Source: Congeria kusceri
Taxonomy: Eukaryota; Mollusca; Bivalvia; Myida; Dreissenidae
DNA: 64,000 nucleotides
Direction: 5' to 3'
NCBI GenBank assembly: GCA_027627225.1
Contig: CM051028.1
Coordinates: 18,991,701 to 19,055,700 of the forward strand
Positions 51,301 through 60,879 of this stretch are shown piece by piece. The notes below the pieces were generated by a model. The model saw only the letters and a program-made list of their open reading frames with translations, searched no databases and was not told the DNA's origin. The first letter of the stretch is position 1; every line of letters starts with the position of its first letter. The position numbers and the translations under genes are program-made.

Positions 51301-54300
51301 GGGTAATGTTGCCCCTGCTACTAGACTTGATGATAAAAGTTAGTTCCAAGTTTCACATGAATAACTGATGTAGTTTTGAAGTTACAAAACTTTTGAATAT
51401 AAACTTTCAACAGAAAATCTATGTGAAAATGGTAACTATCAAAATCCAAAATAGAGTTATGGGGAATGTTCACCCTGATACTGGAGTTGATGACAAAGGT
51501 TAGTTCCAAGTTTCAAGTGAATTACTTATGTAGTTTTGAACTTACAAAACTTTTGAAAATGAACTTTAACCAGAAAATCTAAGTGAACAAGGGGCATAAC
51601 TCTGTCAAAATACAAAACAGAGTTATGGGAAATGTTGTCCCTGACACTGGAGTTGATGACAAAGGTTAGTTCCAAGTTTCAAGTGAATAACTTATGCAGT
51701 TTTGAACTTACAAAACTTTTGAATATAAACTTTAACCAGAAAATCTATGTAAAAAAGGGGCATAAATCTGTCCAAATACAAAACAGAGTTATGTGGAACA
51801 TTGCCCCTGACACAGTTTTGAAGTTAAAAAACTTTTGAATATAAACTTTAATCAGAAAATCTAAGTCAGGGCTTTTTTTGCCCAAATTGGGAAGACGCCC
51901 TAGCCTGTCCATTTTGGGAAAAACAAGCGCGTGAAACGATGAAATTGGGAAGAATTCACGCGTAAAAAGTTGAAATTGGGAAATAGGTCCTTTTAAGTTA
52001 AAAAAAAAAAATTGATACTTCTTATACAAAAGGTTTTTCTGCTGTTGAAATCCCTGTAACCATATCAGTTCAATACATACATTAATATATAATATACTAA
52101 TAAAACAATAACATATAAACTCTTTTTCAATATTTGCACTATTTATTCTGTTGAGAGAATTTTAATCTGAATACAGAAATTAATAATAACATATGAACAA
52201 AAACCATTTATCAGGGTACAAATAAGTTGCAGTTAGTAATTTACTGATCATGAAATAAAAAGGTGTAGTCTAGTCCTACAGCCATTTGAATAGGTCTAAC
52301 AGGTCCAAGTAAACTGTTTAGCAAAAATGTAAACACATGTCAATGTTTTTCACTTTCATATTTCACATTATTAACAACTTCACTGAGTGACTAAATTTAC
52401 AGGTCGAGTTCCCTGTTTTTGGCGTCTTTGAATTTATTAATCAAAAATTCAAAGTCGCTGTCTGTAAATGCGGGTTTGTTGCAAGCAATCCGCATGAGAG
52501 CATCGAGCTGGGCTGGAGCCAACGATGAATGAAGAACTGAACATACGTCGTTCATTAAACTGAATGAACGCTCGACAACAGCCGTTGACTGAGGAATTTG
52601 TAAGGCCATTTCATATAAGAAGCCAACACGAGGGAATACGGCCTTTAACCCCTGGTCCCTCTGGAGTTCAGCATACACGTCCTCGACAGTCTTCACGGGA
52701 TTCTGGTTTCTTGTCCTGCAAAAAGGTTGCAAACTTGTTAATTATATGTAAAATATTGAGTAATATACTGAATAAAAGCTTTTGTGTTTGTCTCCCAAAT
52801 TAAAACCTTTTGAATTTTATATTGTTATCGTTATGGTCTATTTTATTTATCAAAGTGAAAAAAAAGAGTTAAAAATGCATTGAAATTCTTAATAAATTAT
52901 AAGAAAGATGTTCAAAGTAAAAATGCCATTGAACACATTTAATGTTATTAAAAACTTCAGGAAATGAATGATAGAGAATTAAACAAAATGAATCTAAAAA
53001 CATTAATTTGTCTTTAACTTCAAACAAAAACATGGTCAATCTATCTAACATGCAAGTCAAATCAACAAAGGTAAGGAAGCAAGCAGAAGTTCAAAGCAAA
53101 ACAATAAATTATCCAACAGGAACAGAACTGTGAACTTTGCTATATTTTACTTCATCATAAATAAATGTGTTAGAAATGCCAATAACTCGTGTTCAACCAA
53201 TGGCTCAACATCAGCAGGAGCCACTGTTCGATGGCCTTCAAACTCATCCACCTGGCTTTTACCATAATGAGCAGCCAATGTCTTGATCTTACCCTGTTTA
53301 CATCCATAATATAATTGAAACTTATTATGTTGTCATAATAATGTTAACTAATGATAAATTTAATAACACTGATTTAAGTGTGCGGGTGTTCCTAGACCTT
53401 CAGTGTTAAATACAAGTAAAAATTGGCATTAAATTTATCGCACTTGCTGGAAGATCTTACATTGAACCAGTATTTCAAGCACATATTTACACTAATAATC
53501 TGATTAAATGTTTTAACTTAATACACCCAGGATTGCCTGTCGTTAAACCAGGCCAATACTTGGTAAAATCAGTACTATATTGGTAAACACTCAATGAATA
53601 AACAATGCATCAACTAGTTATATTAAAGTGCATAAAAAAATGTACAGACACTATTAAGTGTACATACAATGCCATATGAGTGATCAATCTCATCACCAGG
53701 CATCTGGCTGGGGTCCAGGACACTGAAGGCAGCCAAGACGGGTGACTTCACTGCAAAGGCGTCCTGTATTTCGTTCTTCAGCTCACAGATTAGGGGCACA
53801 CCAACAAGTCTGAGGTATTCTTGATAAAAAAAAGAATTTAAGTAAAAGGCTGTCATATTATGGTTAGCTTTTCATAAATAAAATATCGTTTTATTAATGC
53901 TGAAGAAAGGTCTCTGAGATGATGACTTGTATTAAACAATAATAGGTTTCATCCTACAAGGCTGTTTGCCAATGGCATGCTAGAGGCATTTAATCCTTAT
54001 TTAATTTGACTTTAAATCAAGTTGGTTAATAACTTATTATAATATTGTATGCAACCTCAAAGGCTTTCATAAGCAAAAAACATATTGTCATATTCAGTAA
54101 ATATGCAGTGAACGAGAACAAAGAAAAACTACACTGTGATAAGCCTCCAATAACATTATTTATTGTTAATGAGTGACACCTTAACAGCTGGATCTGCATA
54201 GACCTCCGCTCTTCTCATTCTTCTTGCTAGGTCCATACGCTCCGTTATCTGAGTAGACATCTCCTCAGCCTTACTGCAAAATTCAAGTGTGGAACATAAA

Positions 54301-57300
54301 TATTTTAATGTATTTCATTAAACATATATAGATAACTTGTCACTAACCACTTAATATTAATTTATAAGTTTAGTTTTATATTTTGCATTTGGTTAATTCT
54401 CTAGCATTATAGTCTAGAAGTATAATAGTCATCAGTATGCTAATTGTACACATCTATTCTTAATGTATCCATTTGATATTATTTAATTATAATTGGAAAA
54501 TAGTGTGATTTTATTGTACCTAAACTCTAGATCTCCATAATCCCCATTGTTAAAACGACTGGCCAAATCTTGGAGACTTTGTGTGCAAGCATTCACTCGT
54601 TCAGGTAAGTTTGTGAAAAAACCTGTGTCAGCCTGTAAGTAAAGATTCAGTTCATTCACAGGTTTCAAGACATCCGTCAGAAGAAGGGCAGTAAACACAA
54701 CCTTTTGTGTGGTTGCTTTCACTTTGATGCCATGGATTTCTTGATCAGCACTTTCCTGTTCGAGAGTGTCCAGTGTGTCTAGCAGGCTTTCGTATCGGGC
54801 CACAAACCTCTGACGAGCCTTGAAGTGGGACAGCCACCTGCAAAAATAAAGTGCAACAGTTCAACTTCGTGTATTTATTTTCTAAATAAGCTCGTGAGAT
54901 TGTATGAATTAAAATTTCTATGTTGTTAATCATTTATACTTAACCTGTGTCCAGTATACTTGTAGGTTATCGTTGTTGAACAACAATTTTGTGGTGTTAC
55001 ATTAATGCATGCATTTCAATAATACCTTGTGGCTGCAGCTCTGGTAAATGTCAATGGATTCTGGTCATACAGAAGTTGAGCATTGAGAAGGACGGTTGCT
55101 CTCTTTGGTGAAAATGCAAACAGTTTCCAAATCCCGATGAGAAGATCCTCAAGTGCTGCCATTATGTCATTTCTTTTCACCATGTGTGTAAGACACAAAG
55201 CCAATTTATGATTTCGGCAGTTCACATAAAGGCTATGCGGGGCCATATGGCGATTTTGTCTTCTGAAGTCCTGAAATAAAACCATGAATTATAAGATGTC
55301 TATGGTCTATGTTTCCGTAATAAATATTCTAGAAATTATAATCAATTCATCAATGAAATAGTTATCATCATTTTATTGGCAAATCAAGAAGGAAACTCTT
55401 ACACTAATACCAAGTTGAATAACATTTTGATTTATTTTACATTAAATATACACTTTAATATGATTAGAAAAATTAATATACCTTTCTTTTCACCACTCAT
55501 AGTATTGCAGCCGTCCAGGGCTACAAATCGGATAAGCCGGGTGTCCAGATTCTTCATAGTGAAGAACTGGACCACTGCTTCTTCAAAATCGGTGGCTTTT
55601 GTACCCGGCAATTTATATAAGCCGAGAAATTTCTCCTCGACCTTGCCCGTTTGCTTATTCACCCATCGTGCCATGAGTGACGCCTGGCTTCTGTTACTGT
55701 GATCAGTACTTTCATCAAGGAATAAGGTGAGCTTATTCCCTCTCAGGGCATCTAGAATGTTATCGTCAATGTATTTACTAATGATGTGGACAATTTCAGT
55801 TGCAGAGCTGGAAGAACAGTATATTGTTGACTTGGCCAGTTGAGCTGCAAGTTCTGCATCACCAAGATCAGCCACATGGCTTGCAAGCTGATACAGATTG
55901 TCAGTATACCCCCATTTTTTTTCAACTAAAAAGAGCACCATTTTCATAACCTTTTTTACATGGGCTCTGTTTTTTTCGCGATTTTCAGCATCTTTGTCAA
56001 CCCTTCGATTCTCAGCTTCTTGCAAATGGTCTGCAATAGTCTTAGGATTAGTAGTAGTAGTACATTTCATGTAACGGGCCACTGACTGTTGGTGCCTTGC
56101 ACTGTCTTCGTGTGTTTTAAGACGCCTTGATGGATGCGAACCTAAAATAGCCCCCACAGACACATACGCTGGGTCTGTTGACACATCTTTTGCATACGAT
56201 TCACAATATTTGCAAATAATGCCACCCTTGCTAGCGCTGTGGTACATCCATGAATATTGCAGTTCATATTTGAACAAAACAGTCTTCCTATTATCAAGTG
56301 AACTGAAATTTACTGTTTCAAATTCTGTTTGCAGTTGTGGTTCTGACTGCACCACATTCTGAATTGTACTTGAGTCAGTTACCCGAACCTCTGACTCGGT
56401 AACCTTTGATTCATTAATCTGACCATCTGATGGATGCACGGGGGATTCAGGAATGGGCAGAATCTCTGGTTCTGGCTCAGTTTCACATTGTGTTGTGCAT
56501 GGATCAGATTCACTTGGATATGTTGTAGTGGCTGTAGAAACAATTTTTGTTGCCACAAAGGGTGGCACAAATTCTACATCATTCTTGGGACAGCTTAGGG
56601 TTCCCTGAATCTCTGGTTCTCGTTGGTTGTCAGCCTAAAAAAAAAAAAAATCCAGACTTTTCATGTTCATTAATATTTGCCTATAACCGATCAGATTTTG
56701 AATTTTGTAAATTAATCCTGTTTGTCTGTGACTTTCGTGCTTGTTTATTTATAGCAACAAAACAACAGGCTATCAGAACCATAATAAAAATAAATAATTT
56801 TCACAGTGTCACAGTTTGACCTAATCTAAAATCTGTTAAATTACGTGCCACCAATGACAACGTCTTTTAAACAACAGTAGCTGTAAAAATTAACAGCCGA
56901 AATATATACGCTGTCAACGTCAATTATTTTCATTGTTTTCTTGCCACATCGACAAAATCAATCAAACAGAATACGTTAAACATATTAACCTTTGTCTTCT
57001 TCGTTACCCCGCAGTCGAATAACGATCGTTCATTTCCTTTCTTGCGTGTGTGTGTGTAATACATTTTTATCGAGTGCGCCGGGATTCTCTCCCATATGGC
57101 CATCGCCCCCAGAAGACTTGTTAGTTGGTTACAGGGGATAGTGCAAGATACAGGAGACGCCCCGTTCCAGAGGCGACTCTGGGTCTTTTAGTGCCCGGTG
57201 TGAAGCACCTAGTACACTGCACCTCGGTTTAACGTCCCATGCGAAAGACGAGTTAGTAGGATAGGGTGTGGCGGGGGCTCGAACCTGCGACCCCTGGGTT

Positions 57301-58160
57301 GTGAAGCCAGTGCGTTACCACTAGACCACGGATCCGCCACTCCTTTCTTGCGCTTATTTAACGACTTTTTATAGTATTTGCTATTGTGCGACATGACCAG
57401 ATTACGAGGCAGTGAATCATCGCGAGTAAACTCCCTTACCATTGAAATGACAGAAAACGAAAGTATTTATAGGGCCGCTTCTGTTTTGTACGTCACGAGG
57501 CAGTAAGTCATTGAGAGTTAACTCCCCTGCCATAGGGCCGCTTCTGTTTTGTACGTCACAATAAACAAGCATACGCGTTTGCGTTGAATGTACTTACCGA
57601 ATTCCTGACGAAATTGAGACGAAAAAGCAATGTTTTTGCATTGGGAAAGTGTATCTTTTTGGGAAATTCGTAACGTGGAATTGGGAAAAAGACCGAATTT
57701 TTCGAATTGGGAAGACGCCGAATGTCGGCGTCTGTTAAAGAAGGAAAAAAAACCCTGTTAAGTGAACAAGGGGCATCTGTCAAAATACACAACAGAGTTA
57801 TACGGAATGTTGCCTCTGACACAGGACTTGATGACAAAGGTATATTCCAAGTTTCAAGTGAATAACTTATGTAGTTTTGAAATTACAAGCCTTTTTAATA
57901 AAAACTTGAACTAAATTCAGACGCGGACGCTGACGCCGGGGGTAGTAGGAAAGCTCACCTTTTCTTCGAATAGTCGAGTAACAATAGTTCTTTCATATAA
58001 TCACAACAGATAAATTACAAAGAATATATTCAAAGTACTTTAAGTAGAACAATGTATAAAAACATTCAACTCAACCAAAAAGGATACAGATGATGACTGG
58101 GACAGCTGCAGCAACTTTACCAACATCTTCATCTTTCTGCATGATTTTCTTGATTCGAGC
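42349..58160 (-). CDS. DRAP1: DRAP1 / NC2-alpha transcription corepressor
   Basis: Six reverse-strand exons join in phase: 58088-58160, 46606-46699, 45865-46014, 45129-45204, 43924-44606 and 42349-42949 (stop TGA). They encode about 558 residues. The first coding exon (the family's short lysine-rich N-terminus) is not found and probably lies beyond the window. The histone fold is spread over the first three exons here: ARIKKIMQKDEDVGKVAAA, RALELFIDSLIEKTAAVTKA, then SEKTFDFLRDLVQNVPD. Next come an AT-hook-like GRGPGRPRK, an acidic ESDEQTESDDG, a long Pro/Met/Gln-rich region and an acidic KEDDDYDA end, as in DRAP1. The protein pairs with DR1 (NC2 beta) on TBP-DNA and blocks TFIIA/TFIIB entry. 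It is much longer than vertebrate DRAP1 (about 205 residues), mainly through the Pro-rich part. The 11.4 kb intron 46700-58087 is filled with nested mobile elements. Confidence 0.88.
43560..43920. repeat. Degenerate tandem repeat in a DRAP1 intron
   Basis: Two to three units of about 150-170 bp with agtttggtgaagatcggatg, cacagttcctt-ggc-atttgg and atcaaactt-acca-ggtatta. They directly abut the donor of the large Pro-rich exon. Non-coding. Confidence 0.6.
45239..45429. mobile_element. Short palindromic MITE, copy 2
   Basis: Ends gggcttaatgcatgtgcgta and tacgcaaatgcattaag are inverted copies. The centre contains ggattagcctgtg / cacaggctaatcc, a second nested inverted repeat. It sits in the DRAP1 intron between exons 45865-46014 and 45129-45204. 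Confidence 0.75.
46781..48795 (-). repeat. Tandem-unit element B
   Basis: Head: taagagggccctcagggccc followed by taggacgctctcctgag. Core: about ten units of about 165 bp with gaccccaggggcataatttg, gaggaccactataggatgtt, ataccaaatatgaaacctct and gggccttgcggtttcag. Then come a cgacgcacgcacgcac tract, gatggacaatgggcgatcac and a gagcactttgtgctc stem-loop. The ends match the reversed ends of the element at 1913-3472, but the cores do not. It lies in the large DRAP1 intron, 80 bases from exon 46606-46699. Confidence 0.85.
49176..49605 (+). mobile_element. Truncated hAT-like non-autonomous element (inverted to 58504-59304)
   Basis: It starts caggggtctcgattttcg and continues through ccccatttcaggc, then tatagttaact and aaaagtaatcaa-acaggta. 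This matches the reverse complement of 59304-58900. It breaks off near 49605, where another inverted-repeat element follows; the far end was not found. Confidence 0.6.
49613..50381. mobile_element. Inverted-repeat element (gtaccaattattcgcccac)
   Basis: The 19-bp repeats gtaccaattattcgcccac (49619) and gtgggcgaataattggtac (50357) are exact inverses about 750 bp apart around AT-rich non-coding sequence. No clear target duplication. The outward GTACCA start resembles the ends of the elements at 59415 and 62637. Confidence 0.65.
52397..57394 (-). pseudogene. hAT transposase (KIAA1586-like), split and disrupted
   Basis: Eight reverse-strand exons are inferred: 57394-56990 (split by a SINE), 56634-55482, 55270-55026, 54837-54520, 54273-54180, 53820-53668, 53293-53151 and 52715-52397 (stop). 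An intact version would be about 840 residues. Motifs in order: a CxxC...H zinc-finger-like segment (GGIICKYCES), LFLDESTDHS (first catalytic Asp), FVALDGCNTMSG (second Asp), HSLYVNCRNHKLAL, ATRWLSHFKA, and the C-terminal dimerisation region with VVERSFSLMND (catalytic Glu). Lesions: a 294-bp SINE in exon 1, a phase break at the start of the exon at 55270, and a displaced acceptor at 53820 (tatcaag where a cag is expected). KIAA1586 itself is a domesticated hAT, hence the similarity. Presumably inactive. Confidence 0.85.
57047..57340 (-). mobile_element. tRNA-derived SINE inside the hAT first exon
   Basis: On the reverse strand the head reads ggatccgtggtctagtggta (A box) and caggttcgagcccccgc (B box). 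Its anticodon-arm equivalent ttcacaa would give CAC, a Val-like anticodon. The body includes catgggacgttaaaccgagg, as in several invertebrate SINEs, and a (CA)n tail. The 12-bp target duplication tcctttcttgcg lies at 57035-57046 and 57341-57352. Reverse-strand frames reading through the head are artefacts. Confidence 0.88.
57404..57559 (-). promoter_or_regulatory. Duplicated upstream region of the hAT transposase
   Basis: Two direct copies (57404-57496, 57497-57559) share gaggcagt-a-tcat-g-gagt, aactccc and gggccgcttctgttttgtac plus gtcac. Each ends in TACGTCAC, whose inverse GTGACGTA resembles a CREB/ATF half site. The copy nearer the gene has about 25 extra bases that include a TATA-like box. 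Confidence 0.6.
57464..57471 (-). promoter_or_regulatory. TATA-like box of the hAT transposase
   Basis: The reverse strand reads TATAAATA, 70 bases upstream of the transposase ATG at 57394, a distance that suits a short 5' UTR. Called from sequence and position only. Confidence 0.5.
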
Positions 58161-58503
58161 CTGTCAAATAAAACCATTAGCTATTCATAGTTGTGTTAAG
58201 TCAAGTGGTGAAATTTGGAAGTCTTAATATGGTAAATTCCCAATACCTAAATATTACTTTTCAATACATGTGTGGTACTACACTACTCTGAAACCATTTA
58301 ATATGTCAAACCTGTAGTTAATAAATTATCTCTTTTTTTTCTATGTAAATTCTTGTTTATACTTATAATATTCTGTTTTGAGTCAACATATTGATAAAAG
58401 TGTTTGTCTTTAACCATAGAGTGCAGAAATCATTGATCACATTACAAATGTGGGTCATGCAATGGTGTGTATGCTGAGATTGCTCACATATTAAACAAGA
58501 AAC

Positions 58504-59304
58504 CAGGGGTCTCTCTCTGGTTTGGGGGAAGAGTACCTATATCCTCAGGTTGGGGAATTTTAGCATTGTTTTACAAAGAATGGGGAATTTTGACTTTGCA
58601 AACAAGTCAAAAATAAAAACTATTAAATATACATTTAAAATCACTTTATTTAGTCTCACTCTTTACATAACAACTTTATTCTTGATTAATTATCAATAAA
58701 TTGAATATGATAGTACAAGTCAATTATGTAAACATCACCACTTGACCATTATTAAATGTGAATGTGGAGAAGTGCAACAGATAATTTCTCATGCAATAAG
58801 TTGTTCACTTCCATTTGTTTTTACAAATAGTTGTTTCACTTCCAATTTTTAACCTAAGCTACTAATACTAATTCTTATACAGTAATAGACTATGTTATCG
58901 ACTGTGAGACACAATAATTGCGCCTTTTTGCTGTACCTGTCTTGATTACTTTTTAGCAGAAGCCATTTTCCCACAAAAGAAATAACCGTTCCCGGTAAAT
59001 AAGCTACATGTAGCAGTTAACTATATAGCAATGAAGTTTTTTATAAAAGCAAAATAATCGGGAACCAGACAAGTCAAAACGGTCATTTAACATGAACACG
59101 TGCAGTTGTTTGGATTTTATCCTTAACCGTTAGACAGTGTTAAAGTAAATTTGATACCAGAAAATTACTCCCATAAACAAAAACAAATTCAATGGTAATT
59201 CTTTTAGGGTGAATTTTGGCCTGAAATGGGGGAAAATATATACTTTTTCGTTGGGGAATTGCTGCCAAATTTCAGCATAAAAAAAACAGAGATCGAGACC
59301 CCTG
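58504..59304. mobile_element. hAT-like non-autonomous element, full length
   Basis: Ends caggggtctctctctgg and gatcgagacccctg are inverted. No open frame of interest lies inside. About 400 bp at its right end match 49176-49605 in opposite orientation. No clear 8-bp duplication is visible at the flanks. It lies upstream of the first visible DRAP1 exon, probably in intron 1. Confidence 0.65.
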
Positions 59305-59414
59305 GAAGGGCTAGGTATTTCAGAAATTTTAAGTTGTAGAATTCCACAAAAATCTATAAAAGAATGATTTTCCTGCTGGCAAACCATTTCACATTAGATA
59401 AAACAAATACTTTT

Positions 59415-60005
59415 GGTGCAGGATGACGCGTACCATTGCCAAAGCGTACCAATTTACGATGAAGTGTACCACTCCTTTATAGATAAGTTTTTACAACAAT
59501 TAGTTCACACCCTACTGATGAGATGCAATAAACTATATGTGATACTTGATGTATAGTATAGAAAATGTGTGAAAAGTGTCAATTAGGTGCTTGGAGGGAT
59601 TTATTATTATGTTGATTTTCATTAACTGAAATAGAACAAGACATCATGATCCAGTTTTTATTTATTGAAATTTAATAATTCTTTTGATATAATGCACGTC
59701 AGGTAAGGTATTACATTGTTTGCTTTATTAGCAAAATTATATTGAAATAAGTGCTCAGCTAAACTGTGAAATGGCCGATTTAATATATGTATTTTTTTCT
59801 TCTTCCAATACTGGCCACCTTCAACAGAGTGAAGTTTTTGAACTTTTAATTTGTAATTTAATATTAACCAGGATGCATTATATTATTTCATGTATAGTCT
59901 TTGGACTATATACATGTACATTGTACAGGGGTGGTACGCTTTGTCCAGCCAAGTGGTACGCTTAGTCCTAGTGCACTTTGGCAGTGGTACGCTTCATCCG
60001 ACATT
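59415..60005. mobile_element. Small element with gcgtacca iterated ends
   Basis: The left end ggatgacgcgtaccattgcc plus aaagcgtacca (59421) is the inverse of the right end, which carries ggcagtggtacgcttcatcc (59981). Each end repeats a GTACCA-containing unit two to three times. The flanks caaatactttt (59404) and caaataatttt (60006) may be an 11-bp target duplication with one change. That length would fit Mutator-like elements. Confidence 0.65.
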
Positions 60006-60055
60006 CAAATAATTTTCTTGTAAACAATGGTTCACACATTCTTGCAAATACAGCA

Positions 60056-60771
60056 ATAACAAGAGATGTTTGTAAAACATGTATGCCCCCCCCCGACTTG
60101 CAGCCAAGTTGTGATAATGTGCAATTGGTCAGATTTTTTTTTATATGCAATCCCAAGCGAGGTCTCGATATACGGTATCTATGTATGAAGTTTCATTAAA
60201 ATATTTCGATGCGTTCTCAAGTTATTGAGCAGAAACCGTTTGTTTATTTTTAGAAATGGTGACCTTGACCCGACCCACCCCATATGAAATCCCAAGAGAG
60301 GTCTCAATATAAGGTATCTATGTATGACGTTTCATTAAAATATCTCGATGCGTTCTCAAGTTACTGAGCGGAAACCGTTTTTCTATTTTTGGCAACAGTG
60401 ACCTTGACCCCATCCACCCCATATGCTATTCCAAGCGAGGTCTCGATATAAGGTATCTATGTACAAAGTTTCATTAAAATATCTCGATGCATTCTCAAGT
60501 TATTGAGCGGAAACCGTTTTTCTTTTTTAGCAATGGTGACTTTGACCTTTGACCTGTTGACCTCAAAATGTATAGGCGTCTTCCTTTCCTCCCAAGTAAC
60601 CAGCATACCAACTTTCATGATCGTAGGTCAAAGGGTTCTCTAGATATCGTGCGGAAACGAAATGGAATACGGACAGACTTACCACCCGACCGACCTACCC
60701 ACCGACCGACATACTGACGGACAGGTGCAAAGCAAGATACCCCCCCTTCTTCAAAGGGGGGCATAATAATG
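60056..60771 (+). repeat. Tandem-unit element E (same tail as element C)
   Basis: The head is acaagagatgtttgtaaaac plus atgtatgccccccccc. Three units of about 130 bp contain gcgaggtctcgatataaggt, atctatgtatgaagtttcat and tctcaagttattgagcggaa. They are followed by a cgaccgacctacccaccgac-type tract and the tail gcaaagcaagataccccccc-ttcttcaaaggggggcata, which can form a stem-loop. Confidence 0.8.
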
Positions 60772-60879
60772 ATGTAATACTTACAGTGAAGCAGATTATT
60801 TATCAAATGACATACAGATATGGTTAATAGTGAAATTCATGTCAGATTTAGAGAAAAATACAACCAATGTGTAGGTTAA

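Larger units (their letters stand above)
51867..57757 (-). mobile_element. hAT-superfamily DNA transposon, 5.9 kb
   Basis: The ends cagggctttttttgcc (51867) and ggaaaaaaaaccctg (57757) are inverted repeats of the CAGGG type usual for hAT. The insertion point is exact: a tandem unit reading aaatctaagtgaacaagg elsewhere is split after ctaagt, and (t)taagt is repeated on the far side. That is only a 5-6 bp duplication where hATs usually make 8 bp. Near each end the motif attgggaa recurs about four times in the same strand orientation (51886-51985; 57637-57717), as expected of subterminal transposase sites. It encodes a split transposase on the reverse strand and carries a SINE. Confidence 0.88.
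50769..57980. repeat. Tandem-unit element D, split by a hAT insertion
   Basis: Left part 50769-51866: cagcgcgcttgactattcga, then about six units of about 160 bp with gtcaaaatacaaaacagagt, atgttgcccctgatactaga and gttagttccaagtttcaagt. Right part 57758-57980: one more unit, gacgcggacgctgacgccgg, then cttcgaatagtcgag, the inverse of the left end. The hAT at 51867-57757 interrupts the sequence inside a unit. Confidence 0.85.

Noticed and set aside
57230..57340. A tRNA-Val gene on the reverse strand
   Set aside because: It is the head of a SINE with a 12-bp target duplication; the anticodon stem has a mismatch and the 3' acceptor strand is missing.
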